Assembly: GCF_003264115.1 (NCBI RefSeq)
Contig: NZ_CP021912.1
Span: 1,285,001-1,349,000, forward strand
DNA: 64,000 bases
Origin: Erythrobacter sp. KY5
GTDB lineage: Bacteria; Pseudomonadota; Alphaproteobacteria; Sphingomonadales; Sphingomonadaceae
Direction: 5' to 3'
The notes under the pieces are model-generated. The model searched no databases, had not been told where the DNA came from, and saw nothing but the letters and a program-made list of their open reading frames with translations. The position numbers and the translations under genes were made by a program. Positions 21,401 to 30,439 of the stretch are shown here, in pieces (the first letter of the stretch is position 1; each line of letters starts with the position of its first letter).

Positions 21401-22534
21401 ATGACTATCGAAACCCTTCTCGATTTTCGCGATGTGTCCAAATGTCCGACCCTGGTCATCAAGATCGGATCGGCGCTTCTCGTCCATCCTGACGGAACTC
21501 CGCGCTTCGACTGGCTGCGTAGCGTTGCACACGAAGTCGCAGGAGCACGTGAGCGCGGACAGAAAGTTATCGTCGTGGCTTCGGGCTCGGTCGCGTTAGG
21601 CGCCGCGATGCTCGAGCTTCCCGGAGGCGGACGCGAGACGCTGGCTCATGCGCAGGCTGCTGCTTCGGTCGGGCAGGTCTTTCTGGCGAGCACATGGGCA
21701 CAGATGTTCGCCGAACATAACCTGATGGCAGGTCAGATGCTGCTTTCGCTCGATGATCTTGAAAATCGCGGACGGTATCTGAATGCGCGTGCAACGTTGC
21801 GCGAACTGCTTGAGCGCGGGGCAATCCCGATCATCAATGAAAACGACACCACCGCGACGCAGGAAATCAAGTTTGGCGACAATGACCGCCTGGCGGCTCG
21901 TGTCGCGCAGGCGGCTGGCGCAAATGGCGTGATCCTGCTGACCGATGTGGAAGGGCTTTACACCGCGCATCCAAGCAATCCGGACGCCAAACTGCTCGAA
22001 GAGGTGCGTGGCGTCACACCCGAAATGCACGCGATGGCCACAGGTGGTTCTGGATCGGGTATGGGGTCGGGCGGCATGAGCTCCAAGCTGCTCGCTGCCG
22101 AGATTGCCGAACGTGCCGGAATCGCCCTCACGATCATCAAGGGGGTCGACGACTACCCGATTGGCAGGGCGCTCAGTGCAAATCTCGGAACGGTTTTTCT
22201 ACCAAAACGCGATGACAACGCCTTCAAATCGTGGATCGGCGGTAGGATGCGGTTCAACGGTTCGCTCAGGATCGATGCCGGTGCCGTTGAAGCGCTGCGC
22301 GGTGGCAAAAGCCTGCTTGCTGCGGGTGTGACCGATGTGTTTGGCAAGTTCGAACGAGCGGATGTCATTGCTATCGAAGACCCCGATGGACGCATGATCG
22401 CCAAAGGCATGGTCGAATACGATTCGCAGCAGTGCAATTTGATCAAGGGGCTGCGCAGCGAACAATTGTCCGAAAGGCTCGGCACTATTCCGCGCTCTGC
22501 GGTGATCCACCGCGATCAGATGGTCCTTTTGTAG
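21401..22534 (+). CDS. proB: Glutamate 5-kinase
   Basis: Phosphorylates glutamate in the first step of proline synthesis. It is 377 residues. The amino-acid kinase domain (VIKIGSALLVHPDG, VASGSVALGAAML, INENDTTATQEIKFGDND, LLTDVEGLYTAHP) covers about 1-265. A C-terminal PUA domain runs from about 280 to the end. This is the two-domain bacterial form, which is usually feedback-inhibited by proline. I chose ATG 21401; a GTG at 21389 would add four residues. The gap from obgE is 59 bp and the next gene starts 4 bp after the stop. Confidence 0.95.
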   Translation: MTIETLLDFRDVSKCPTLVIKIGSALLVHPDGTPRFDWLRSVAHEVAGARERGQKVIVVASGSVALGAAMLELPGGGRETLAHAQAAASVGQVFLASTWAQMFAEHNLMAGQMLLSLDDLENRGRYLNARATLRELLERGAIPIINENDTTATQEIKFGDNDRLAARVAQAAGANGVILLTDVEGLYTAHPSNPDAKLLEEVRGVTPEMHAMATGGSGSGMGSGGMSSKLLAAEIAERAGIALTIIKGVDDYPIGRALSANLGTVFLPKRDDNAFKSWIGGRMRFNGSLRIDAGAVEALRGGKSLLAAGVTDVFGKFERADVIAIEDPDGRMIAKGMVEYDSQQCNLIKGLRSEQLSERLGTIPRSAVIHRDQMVLL

Positions 22535-22538
22535 CGCC

Positions 22539-23453
22539 ATGGCCACTGTAGCGATCACCGGAGCAACGGGTTTTGTGGGCAAGGCGACTCTCGACGTCGC
22601 GATTCACAAGGGCCTCAAGGTTCGAGCACTTACCCGGCGCAATGCCGAACCGCGCGAGCGTGTAATCTGGGTACCGGGTACGCTAGACCTGGTTGAGGCG
22701 TTGGAGGAACTGGCGAGCGGGTGCGATGCCATCATCCACATCGCCGGACTTACAAGCACGCCCAATCCTAGCCGATTTGAAGCCGCGAATGTGACGGGCA
22801 CGGCCAATATGATCGCAGCTGCCAAGTCAAAAGGCGTCGAACGGTTTGTGTTCGTCTCCTCGCTCTCTGCGCGTGAACCGGAACTTTCCGCCTATGGCGC
22901 GTCGAAAGCGAAGGCTGAAACACTGGTTGAGCAAAGCGGGCTCGACTGGACCATAGTGCGACCTCCGGGCGTATACGGTCCGGGCGACAAGGATTATCTC
23001 GATCTTTTCAAGGCTGCCAAGCTTGGGATCGTGCCTGTACCCCCGGAGGGAAAAAGCTCCCTGATCCATGTCGAGGACCTTGCGCGCCTCCTGGTCGCGC
23101 TCGTCCCGGTCAACCCGGTGACCCGTGGGCAAACCTATGAGCCATGGGACGACAATGCGTTCGGCTATTCGCATACGGAACTGGCCGAGATGATCGGCGA
23201 AGCGGTTGGCAATTCCGGCGCTAAGGCAATCGCGCTCCCGCCAGCGGCGATGAAACTGGGCGCCCAGATCGACGGTTTCCTGCGCGGCGGGAAAGCAAAG
23301 CTGACGCAGGACCGGGTCGGCTATATGCTGCACGACGATTGGGTCTGCGACCTCAGGAAAGCGCCGCCGATCTCGATCTGGCAAGCGGTCTGGGGAGGCG
23401 AGGCGGGCCTGAAAATGACCGCCGAGTGGTACAAGGAGCAGGGGCTGCTCTAG
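22539..23453 (+). CDS. NAD(P)-dependent epimerase/dehydratase family protein
   Basis: Atypical/extended short-chain dehydrogenase of 304 residues. The N-terminal Rossmann motif is VAITGATGFVGKATL. A typical second strand (LTRRNAEP), the nucleotide-contact VFVSSLSAREPELSAYGASK (Ser, then YxxxK) and RPPGVYGPGD follow. The pattern resembles the NDUFA9-like/NmrA-like group that binds NADPH or quinone biosynthesis partners, but the substrate cannot be named. It starts 4 bp after proB and is probably co-transcribed. No membrane segment is seen. Confidence 0.82.
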   Translation: MATVAITGATGFVGKATLDVAIHKGLKVRALTRRNAEPRERVIWVPGTLDLVEALEELASGCDAIIHIAGLTSTPNPSRFEAANVTGTANMIAAAKSKGVERFVFVSSLSAREPELSAYGASKAKAETLVEQSGLDWTIVRPPGVYGPGDKDYLDLFKAAKLGIVPVPPEGKSSLIHVEDLARLLVALVPVNPVTRGQTYEPWDDNAFGYSHTELAEMIGEAVGNSGAKAIALPPAAMKLGAQIDGFLRGGKAKLTQDRVGYMLHDDWVCDLRKAPPISIWQAVWGGEAGLKMTAEWYKEQGLL

Positions 23454-23463
23454 TCCCGGTAGC

Positions 23464-24036
23464 TCACGGCCTGACGAAGCATTCTTCGGTGCCGTAGGCT
23501 TGCTTGTAGGTCTTGCCCCAGCACCGCGCGAAGCCCTCCAACACTGGCAGATTTGGCGGCCAGCTCATCTGGATCACGGTTCCGTCGGGACGTGTGAAGC
23601 TGTTGTTCTCAGGCTCGGGAACTTGCTTCAGTCGCTCGATTGCCGTGTCGAGCCTTTCCCGGTCATCCTGGAGGAAGGCGATGGTCCCATCGACGTAATG
23701 GTTCCATCCAAAATCGGTGTCCTGATCGGGCGACTTGTAGGTCAGCTCAAACAAGGCGATGGCCTCATCTGTCTGACCGCCCGACGCACGAAGTTGGCCC
23801 TCGTGCCAATAGAGAATGGAATCGTGAGCGCGCTTTTCGTGCCGCCATGCCCGGATCAGTTCGGCGGTGGCGATCTCGCAGCCTTCGCGCATGCCGAGCG
23901 GGCGCCAGCCGCCGTCCATATCCTGATCGAAGGATCGCTGATCCAGCTCAAGCATGGCTTGAAGATCGTATGAGCAATCGGGTTCCGCCTGCGCGGGTTC
24001 GGTCTGCGCCATGGCGAGTAAGAGCGAAGCAATCAT
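23464..24036 (-). CDS. Small secreted protein, TPR-like, unknown function
   Basis: Protein of 190 residues with a short signal peptide (MIASLLLAMAQTEPAQAEP). The mature part has paired helices around residues 60-140 (AHDSILYWHEGQLRASGGQ, IALFELTYKSP) that look like one or two TPR units. It carries three cysteines (CSYD, EGCE, ARCW) and a fourth near the end (ECF). I do not recognise a named family. It is the last gene behind cysH (38-bp gap) and converges on the epimerase with 10 bp between stops. An upstream in-frame stop forces the start to 24036 or the ATG at 24012. Confidence 0.65.
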   Translation of the reverse strand: MIASLLLAMAQTEPAQAEPDCSYDLQAMLELDQRSFDQDMDGGWRPLGMREGCEIATAELIRAWRHEKRAHDSILYWHEGQLRASGGQTDEAIALFELTYKSPDQDTDFGWNHYVDGTIAFLQDDRERLDTAIERLKQVPEPENNSFTRPDGTVIQMSWPPNLPVLEGFARCWGKTYKQAYGTEECFVRP

Positions 24037-24074
24037 GCCTCTTGGCTATCAAAACCCGCTCACCGATCAAGTCC

Positions 24075-24866
24075 TTACAGAAACGGTTCCTCGCCCGGCT
24101 TGTGGATACCGCATTCGGTCTTGTCCCAGCCCTTCCAGCGGCCTGAACGCGGGTCTTCGCCCGGTGCGACCTTGTGGGTGCAGGGCTCGCAACCGATCGA
24201 GGGGAAACCGCGCGCGACCAGCGGGTGGCGCGGGAGGTCGTGCTCCTCGAAATAGGCAGCGATATCCTCGGCGCGCCAGTCGATCAGCGGGTTGATCTTG
24301 AGCCGCCCTTGCGCGTCGCTGGTGTCGATTTCGAAACGCGGCAGGTTTGCGCGGGTCGAGGACTGGAATGCCTTGCGCCCGGTAAAGCTCGCGTCGAACT
24401 GGTCGAGGGCTTTTGCCAGCGGCTTTACCTTGCGTATCTCGCAGCAGCCATCGGGGTCGTAGGACCAGCGAAGCCCGCTTTCATCCTTCTCGGCCAGCTC
24501 GGCCTCGTCCGGCGTCAGGATCTGCAGATTGGTAAGGCCGATCTTCGCGACCACCTCGTCGCGGTATTCGAGAGTTTCTGCGAAGTGCTTGCCGGTGTCG
24601 AGAAAGAGGACAGGGATGCCCGGATCGACTTGCGCAATCAGGTGCAACAGCGCCGCGCTTTCCGCGCCGAAGCTCGATACGATCGCGATGTCGCCGGCCA
24701 AATTTCCCTCGATCACAGCTTCCAGCATTTCTTGCGTTGAGGAGCCGCGGAACATGCGGTTGAGGCGCACCGCATCATGCTCGGTAAAGCGCGGGCCTGT
24801 TTCAAGCCGATCAACCGCGCGAGCGCGCGCTTCTTCGGTGGTAAAAGGGGCTTGTGGCTTATTCAT
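24075..24866 (-). CDS. cysH: Phosphoadenylyl/adenylyl-sulfate reductase
   Basis: Reduces activated sulfate to sulfite in the cytoplasm. It is 263 residues. The PP-loop-type nucleotide motif is SSFGAESAALLHL. The catalytic tail ends KTECGIH. Unlike E. coli CysH it also has a CC pair (DGCCEIRKV) and a CxxC pair (GCEPCTHKV). These ligate a [4Fe-4S] cluster in APS-type reductases, so adenylyl sulfate (APS) is the likelier substrate. The start at 24866 is chosen over an upstream ATG at 24902 because it overlaps the end of the DUF934 gene and matches family length. Confidence 0.93.
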   Translation of the reverse strand: MNKPQAPFTTEEARARAVDRLETGPRFTEHDAVRLNRMFRGSSTQEMLEAVIEGNLAGDIAIVSSFGAESAALLHLIAQVDPGIPVLFLDTGKHFAETLEYRDEVVAKIGLTNLQILTPDEAELAEKDESGLRWSYDPDGCCEIRKVKPLAKALDQFDASFTGRKAFQSSTRANLPRFEIDTSDAQGRLKINPLIDWRAEDIAAYFEEHDLPRHPLVARGFPSIGCEPCTHKVAPGEDPRSGRWKGWDKTECGIHKPGEEPFL

Positions 24867-25329
24867 GGCGCAGCTCCGGGATAGTGCGCCGCGCCCCTCC
24901 ACGTGTGTCTACGGCGTGCTGATAAACGTTCTCCCATGTCGCGAAAGCACGCTTTGCGTCCTCTTCGTTGAGCGGGGTGTCGGGCGCAAAGGCGTCGAAG
25001 CCGCAGCGCCGCATATGGCTCAACTGGTCTATGCCGATATCGCCCACGGCGCGCAGTTCGCCGGTATAGCCTTCTTCGCGAAGGATGCGCGCAGCAGAAT
25101 AGCCGCGCCCGTCGCCAAAGGTTGGGAAGTTGACTTCGACGAGCGCGATCCGGTCGAGATAGGGTAACAACACGCGTGCATCGTCGCCCGGTTCGATGCG
25201 GACTGCCGTGGCGTTGGTCTGTTCGCAGCAAGCATCGACAGTGACAGTGCCGTGGTCGGCGACCTCGTCATCGCGGAACCGGAATTGTACGTCATCGGGG
25301 GAAGTGCCGAGGTCTTGACGTTCAGCCAT
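24859..25329 (-). CDS. DUF934 family protein of the sulfite reductase operon
   Basis: Cytoplasmic protein of 156 residues in the DUF934 family. Family cues are FPTFGDGRGYSAARILRE and ELRAVGDIGIDQLSHMRRCGF. Members are almost always encoded between a sulfite reductase and cysH, as here, and are thought to help sulfur reduction, possibly in electron transfer or assembly; there is no defined reaction. It overlaps cysI by 8 bp upstream and cysH by 8 bp downstream, so the three are translationally coupled. Confidence 0.88.
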   Translation of the reverse strand: MAERQDLGTSPDDVQFRFRDDEVADHGTVTVDACCEQTNATAVRIEPGDDARVLLPYLDRIALVEVNFPTFGDGRGYSAARILREEGYTGELRAVGDIGIDQLSHMRRCGFDAFAPDTPLNEEDAKRAFATWENVYQHAVDTRGGARRTIPELRHE

Positions 25330-26965
25330 AAAGCGCCTCCTTGAACGGCTCCATGCCGATACGGCGATAGGTGTCGAGGAAACGCTCCTCGCCTTGCTTG
25401 TTGGCGAGATAGACGTCGGTGACTTTGTCGACCGCTTCGATCACCCCGTCTTCGGTGAAGCCGGGTCCGGTGATCTTGGCGAGGCTTACGTCTTCGGCTT
25501 CCGATCCGCCGAGCGAGAGCTGATAGTTCTCGACGCCCTTTCGGTCGACGCCGAGAATGCCGATATGGCCTGCATGGTGATGCCCGCAGGCGTTGATGCA
25601 GCCTGAAATCTTGAGCTTGAGTTCGCCCAGTTCACCGGTCTTGCCCGAAGCATCGAAACGCTCCGATATGCGCTGAGCAAGCGGGATCGAGCGGGCATTG
25701 GCGAGGCTGCAATAATCGAGCCCCGGACAGGCGATCATATCCTCGATCGTGTCCATATTGGGTGAGCCTAGGCCAGCGGCCTCAAGCTGCGTCCAAAGCG
25801 CGTGCAGGTCCGCGATCTTCACATGCGGCAAGACCACGTTTTGAGTGTGCATGATGCGCAGCTCGTCGAAACTGTACTGCTTGGCGAGCTTCGCCATCAG
25901 GCGCATCTGCTCACCGGTTGCGTCACCGGGGATGCCGCCGACGGGCTTTAGCGAAATGACCGCGCTGACATAGCTGTCGTGCTTGTGGCGGTGCGTGTTG
26001 CGGTCGACCCAGGCAGCGAAGTCGGGGTCCGAGCGGTCGAGGTTTTTCGGCCCGTCCTCGAAGGGCGGATCGGCGAAGAATGGCTTGATCCGCTCCAACT
26101 CCTCGCGAGGCGGTTCGATACCCTGCTTCAGCATGTGAGCGAATTCGTCTTCAACTTGGCGCGTATATTCGTTCGCGCCGAGTTCGTGGACCAGGATCTT
26201 GATGCGGGCCTTGTACTTATTGTCGCGGCGACCGTAGCGGTTGTAGACGCGAAGGCAGGCCTCGGCATAGGTGATGAGCTGATCGAGTGGTACGAACTCG
26301 CGGATCATCGGCGCGATCATCGGAGTGCGACCCATGCCGCCACCAACGAAGAAGCGCGCTCCGATCTCGCCCTCACCGTCTTTGGCGTCGTTCCTGACGA
26401 TCTGGATGCCGATATCGTGCAGCCGCATCGCCGCGCGATCCTTCTCCGCCGCGATCACGGCGATCTTGAACTTGCGCGGGAGATAGGTGAATTCCGGGTG
26501 GAAGCTCGACCACTGGCGCAGCAACTCAGCGTAAGGGCGCGGATCGACCAGTTCGTCATGCGTCGCGCCGGCGAAATGGTCGCTCGAAATGTTGCGAATG
26601 CAGTTCCCGCTGGTCTGGATCGCGTGCATTTCGACCTTGGCAAGGTCGGCGAGGATATCGGCAGCATCCTCCAGCTTGATCCAATTGTATTGCAAGTTTT
26701 GGCGCGTGGTGAAGTGGCCGTATCCGCGGTCATACTTGTCGGCAATATCCCCGAGCGCAATCATCTGCTCAGAATTGAGCGTGCCATAGGGGATGGCAAC
26801 GCGCAGCATATAAGCGTGCAATTGCAGGTAGAGGCCGTTCATCAGCCGCAGCGGCTTGAACTGGTCTTCGGTAAGCTTGCCTTCCAGACGACGACGCGCC
26901 TGATCGCGGAATTCCTTCACGCGAGCATCGACCATCTGCTGGTCATAATTGTCGTACTTGTACAT
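25322..26965 (-). CDS. cysI: Sulfite reductase hemoprotein (nitrite/sulfite reductase family)
   Basis: Siroheme and [4Fe-4S] enzyme of 547 residues that reduces sulfite to sulfide. The cluster/siroheme ligands appear as CPGLDYCSLANARS and SGCINACGHHHAGHIGILG. The two ferredoxin-like sulfite/nitrite reductase repeats and the YGTLNSEQMIALGDIADKYD segment are present. Nitrite reductase NirA is the main alternative, but the neighbours (cobA for siroheme, DUF934, cysH) point to sulfite. No flavoprotein CysJ is nearby, so electrons probably come from ferredoxin or another partner. Its start shares one base with the DUF2849 stop. Confidence 0.93.
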   Translation of the reverse strand: MYKYDNYDQQMVDARVKEFRDQARRRLEGKLTEDQFKPLRLMNGLYLQLHAYMLRVAIPYGTLNSEQMIALGDIADKYDRGYGHFTTRQNLQYNWIKLEDAADILADLAKVEMHAIQTSGNCIRNISSDHFAGATHDELVDPRPYAELLRQWSSFHPEFTYLPRKFKIAVIAAEKDRAAMRLHDIGIQIVRNDAKDGEGEIGARFFVGGGMGRTPMIAPMIREFVPLDQLITYAEACLRVYNRYGRRDNKYKARIKILVHELGANEYTRQVEDEFAHMLKQGIEPPREELERIKPFFADPPFEDGPKNLDRSDPDFAAWVDRNTHRHKHDSYVSAVISLKPVGGIPGDATGEQMRLMAKLAKQYSFDELRIMHTQNVVLPHVKIADLHALWTQLEAAGLGSPNMDTIEDMIACPGLDYCSLANARSIPLAQRISERFDASGKTGELGELKLKISGCINACGHHHAGHIGILGVDRKGVENYQLSLGGSEAEDVSLAKITGPGFTEDGVIEAVDKVTDVYLANKQGEERFLDTYRRIGMEPFKEALYG

Positions 26966-27264
26966 CAGATTACCCAGTCAATCGCTTCGGGGTCTTTGGG
27001 TTTGAGTGTGAGATCGGGCCGCACCGTAGGGCCAAGGGCGCGAATGCGGTCCTTGATGTGAGCAGGGCGCACGCTGCCATCGTCTTCGCGAGTAGCCTCG
27101 ATCACGTAGGGGACGTTGACACGGCGTGCGGCTTCCTCGGCGGCGAGGATTTCCTCGACCCGTTCGCCCGCGTCGACCGCCTCGTCGACATGGCGTGACC
27201 AGGTCTCGCCTGTCCACCAGACAACATCGCCTGTCTTGAGATCGTTTCCTGTGAGAACTCTCAT
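26965..27264 (-). CDS. DUF2849 domain-containing protein
   Basis: Small cytoplasmic protein of 99 residues. It begins MRVLTGNDLKTGDVVWWTGE and has a helical centre (RVEEILAAEEAARRVNVPYV), the pattern of DUF2849. This family is found next to sulfite reductase genes in alphaproteobacteria. The function is unknown; a regulatory or assembly role is only a guess from context. It overlaps cobA (ATGA) upstream and cysI (TGATG) downstream. Confidence 0.85.
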   Translation of the reverse strand: MRVLTGNDLKTGDVVWWTGETWSRHVDEAVDAGERVEEILAAEEAARRVNVPYVIEATREDDGSVRPAHIKDRIRALGPTVRPDLTLKPKDPEAIDWVI

Positions 27265-28016
27265 TGATGCGCCTCCACGGCGAAATGGGCGATGGCAGCG
27301 TCCTCGCGCGCGGTAACTTCGCCAATGACTATCAGGGCAGGGCTCTTGACGGCTTCCCGCGTGACGAGATCGGGCAGGGCGGCCAGCGGTCCGCGCAGCA
27401 CGCGCATTTCGGGGCGCGCTGCGTTCTCGACCACGGCAAGCGGCATGTCAGGGGCAAGGCCATCTGCCATCAGCTTTTCCGCGATTTGAGGCGCGGTCTT
27501 GACGCCCATATAGATGACCAACGTTCGACCCTTTCCAGCAAGGCCGGTCCAGTCCTGATCGGACAGGCCCTTGCACTGGCCAGCAACGAAGCTGACCACG
27601 CTTGATGCGTCACGGTGAGTGAGAGCGATCTGGGCCGCAGCTGCCGCGCCATTTGCAGCGGAGATGCCGGGAACGATCTCGACAGCGACACCGGCAGCGC
27701 GCGCATCCTCGGCTTCCTCGCCTCCGCGACCGAAGATAAGCGGATCGCCGCCTTTCAACCGCACCACATCGCGTCCAGCCTTCGCCTCGCGGACGAGCAA
27801 GGCGTTGATCTGATCCTGTGGCAGAGTGTGCTTTGAGCGCTGCTTCGCGACCGAAATCAACTGCGCGTCAGGCCGCGCCATTGCGAGGATATCGCGACTG
27901 ACAAGCCCATCATGCACGATCACTTCGGCCCGCTCGATCAGCCGGGCAGCGCGCACGGTCAGGAGGTCAGGGTCACCCGGACCCGCGCCGACAAGGTAAA
28001 TGGTTCCGATTTCCAT
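27261..28016 (-). CDS. cobA: Uroporphyrinogen-III C-methyltransferase
   Basis: SAM-dependent enzyme that methylates uroporphyrinogen III at C-2 and C-7 to give precorrin-2, the precursor of siroheme (and cobalamin). It is 251 residues. Signatures: YLVGAGPGDPDLLTVRAARL at the start, RLKGGDPLIFGRGGEEAED and THRDASSVV in the middle. It is the single-domain form; the CysG dehydrogenase/ferrochelatase part is not here. As first gene of the sulfur operon it supplies siroheme to the sulfite reductase. ATG 28016 is preferred to 28046, which adds ten atypical residues. Confidence 0.94.
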   Translation of the reverse strand: MEIGTIYLVGAGPGDPDLLTVRAARLIERAEVIVHDGLVSRDILAMARPDAQLISVAKQRSKHTLPQDQINALLVREAKAGRDVVRLKGGDPLIFGRGGEEAEDARAAGVAVEIVPGISAANGAAAAAQIALTHRDASSVVSFVAGQCKGLSDQDWTGLAGKGRTLVIYMGVKTAPQIAEKLMADGLAPDMPLAVVENAARPEMRVLRGPLAALPDLVTREAVKSPALIVIGEVTAREDAAIAHFAVEAHQ

Positions 28017-28115
28017 GGCTTGCGAGATGGGCGAACACGCGCCCACTCGCCAGTGAGAATGGATTGGGGGAGCGCAAGGAAAGCTTTCGGCAGTGCCTTC
28101 TGGCTATGCTGGCAG

Positions 28116-29225
28116 CTAGTCGCTCGCGACTTTTCCGCCGCTCATCATCTCGACAATCTGGTCGAGCTGTTTCGAGGAGCGCAGGTGCAAATCGCGCTGC
28201 GGGAACGGGATTTCGACATCATGCTCTTTGAACAATTGCCATATGCGCATGTATACATCGGACCGGATATTCGCGAGGCCTTCTTCGGGGTCCTGAATCC
28301 AGAAGCGGATCTCGAAATTTACCGAATTGTCGCCGAATTCCATGATGTTAACGCGCGGCTTGGGGCGCGAAAGAATTCGGTTTGTCTCATCGACCGCCCG
28401 ATACAGAAGCTCGGTCACAAGCTCGAGGTCGCTGTCGTAAGAGACCCCCACGGGAGCTTTTACGCGCACATCGCGGCTTGAGTACGACCAGTTGACGACC
28501 TGGTTCACCATGAGGTTTTCGTTGGGGATGAGGTGTTCGGTCTGGTCGCGGGTGATGACTGAAATTGCGCGAATGCCGATCTTGCGGATTTGTCCGACCG
28601 CTTCGTTGCCGGCCTGGTCGGAAACAGAGATCACGTCGCCAGGCTTGATCGACTTGTCGAGCAGCAGAAGGATGCCCGAAATCAGGTTTCCGAAGGTCTT
28701 CTGAAGACCGAAACCGATGGCAAGACCAAATGCACCGCCGAAGAATGCCAGCGCGGTCAGATCAATCCCGACAAGGTCGACCGTGATCAGAAACGCCAGC
28801 GTCCAGATGACGATGGTCAGCAGCTTTTCGGCAAGCACCTTTTGCGCTTCATCGAAGCGCGAGACCTTGCCAATCACACGACGCGCAACGCGGGTGAGCG
28901 CCCAGGCAAACGTTATGACCAACCCGATCGTGGCAATCAGGAACAGAACGTCGAATGCCGAAATCCGGATATCGTCTACGACCAGCGCCCAGCTGTCGAG
29001 CGTCTCGATCAGCGCGCCCAGCGTTTCACTGCGCGATGCGATTGCTTCCTTGGAGCCTTCGGCAACTCCGACAATCTCTTCGATCTGAGCCGTTTCTTCG
29101 GCATAGCTCCAGACCTGACCCGGTTGCAGATCTTCGGGAGCCTGCTCGACAGGCGCTTCAACCTGTGCGCCTTCCTGGCCAGTCGTGTCGATCGGGTCTT
29201 GTGATGCAGGCGTAGTCGCGGTCAT
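28116..29225 (-). CDS. MscS-family mechanosensitive ion channel
   Basis: Inner membrane channel of 369 residues that opens under membrane tension to release solutes. The N-terminal 80 residues are acidic, Gln/Glu-rich and soluble. Hydrophobic helices follow at about 90-113 and 135-155. The pore-lining TM3 and its sequel (FFGGAFGLAIGFGLQKTFGNLISGILLL) fit MscS. Then comes the beta/alpha-beta vestibule (SIKPGDVISV, VNWSYSSRDVRVKAPVGVSY). Its ATG overlaps the stop of the upstream metC-like gene (ATGA), so the two are coupled. Confidence 0.92.
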   Translation of the reverse strand: MTATTPASQDPIDTTGQEGAQVEAPVEQAPEDLQPGQVWSYAEETAQIEEIVGVAEGSKEAIASRSETLGALIETLDSWALVVDDIRISAFDVLFLIATIGLVITFAWALTRVARRVIGKVSRFDEAQKVLAEKLLTIVIWTLAFLITVDLVGIDLTALAFFGGAFGLAIGFGLQKTFGNLISGILLLLDKSIKPGDVISVSDQAGNEAVGQIRKIGIRAISVITRDQTEHLIPNENLMVNQVVNWSYSSRDVRVKAPVGVSYDSDLELVTELLYRAVDETNRILSRPKPRVNIMEFGDNSVNFEIRFWIQDPEEGLANIRSDVYMRIWQLFKEHDVEIPFPQRDLHLRSSKQLDQIVEMMSGGKVASD

Positions 29226-30439
29226 GAATTGTCCAGTTGCGAGAGAGCGCGTTTAAGGTCCGCAATCAGGTCCCCCGGCTCTTCAAGCCCTATCGATAGG
29301 CGAACGGCTGGCCGTGTACCACCCCCGCTTGCCGCTGTCGGCGACGCCATGACGTTGCGGTGCTGATGCGGGAAGATGGGAAGGGCAAGGCTTTCAAACC
29401 CGCCCCAGCTGTAGCCGATGCCGAAGAGCTCGAGTGCGTCGACAAACTTGCCGCTCGCGTCGGGGTCGGAGGATTTGAGGACGAAACTGAACAGTCCGCA
29501 TCCACCCGTGAAGTCGCGCTTCCACAATTCATGGCCTTGCGAGCCGGGTAGCATCGGGCACATCACTTGGGCCACCTGCGGCTGCTCGCGCAGCCACTCG
29601 GCTATCTCCAGCGCGCTTTGCGTAGATTGTCTGAGCCGTACTGCCATCGTTCGCAGTCCGCGCGCGGCGAGTGCGGCGTCGTCAGGCGAAACCACCTGCC
29701 CCAATTGCTGCGATGTGAGGCGAAGCGCCTTGTACCAGCGCTCGCCAGCGCTGGCTGAACCCATCATAAGGTCGGAATGTCCGCCGACATGCTTGGACAG
29801 GCTCTGCATCGTGATGTCGCAGCCGTGAGCGAGCGCAGGAAAACCCAGCGCGCTTGCCCATGTGTTGTCTATCAGAGTGACAGATCCTGCCTGCCGCGCG
29901 ATACGGGCAAGGGCAGGGATATCGCACACGTCCATCGTCAGGCTACCCGGATTTTCGAACCAGACAGCGCGCGGTGAATGTTGAGCGACCACTTTTTCGA
30001 AGGCAGGCAGATCGAGCGGGTCGAAAAAGGCGTGCGCGATGCCCATGCGCTTGAGCAGGCCGGTCGCCATGCTGCGCGACGGATCGTAGGAATTATCGCT
30101 CATCAGCAGAGTGTCGCCGGGCCTTAGGACGGCGAGCAACGCCCCGGCAATCGCTGCAACCCCGCTGGGATACAGAACGGTGCCAAAAGCGCCGGGCTCG
30201 ATTTCGGTCAAAGCCTTGGCGAGCGCCCATTGCGTCGGCGCACCGCGGCGGCCGTAGAAGAATTCGCCATCCTCGTTTGAGCCTGTCGCGGCCTTGCGCT
30301 GTGCTTCGCTTTCATAAAGATGGGTCGAAGCGCGCCAGACCGGCGGATTGACCACCGGCCCTGTCCATTCCGCCTGGCGACCAGCGCGCGTGACGCGCGT
30401 TCCCGGACGCAGGTTCTTGTCGTCGCTCGAGCCGCTCAT
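29222..30439 (-). CDS. metC: PLP-dependent cystathionine beta-lyase family enzyme
   Basis: Cys/Met-metabolism PLP enzyme (fold type I) of 405 residues. The substrate and PLP elements are visible: the N-terminal FFYGRRGAPTQWAL with the Tyr/Arg that contact phosphate, LIDNTWASAL (Asp to the pyridine nitrogen) and the Schiff-base lysine in MQSLSKHVGGHSD. The sequence is closest in feel to proteobacterial MetC (cystathionine to homocysteine) but a gamma-lyase cannot be excluded. ATG 30439 overlaps the sseA stop; an ATG at 30496 would sit inside sseA. Confidence 0.86.
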   Translation of the reverse strand: MSGSSDDKNLRPGTRVTRAGRQAEWTGPVVNPPVWRASTHLYESEAQRKAATGSNEDGEFFYGRRGAPTQWALAKALTEIEPGAFGTVLYPSGVAAIAGALLAVLRPGDTLLMSDNSYDPSRSMATGLLKRMGIAHAFFDPLDLPAFEKVVAQHSPRAVWFENPGSLTMDVCDIPALARIARQAGSVTLIDNTWASALGFPALAHGCDITMQSLSKHVGGHSDLMMGSASAGERWYKALRLTSQQLGQVVSPDDAALAARGLRTMAVRLRQSTQSALEIAEWLREQPQVAQVMCPMLPGSQGHELWKRDFTGGCGLFSFVLKSSDPDASGKFVDALELFGIGYSWGGFESLALPIFPHQHRNVMASPTAASGGGTRPAVRLSIGLEEPGDLIADLKRALSQLDNS

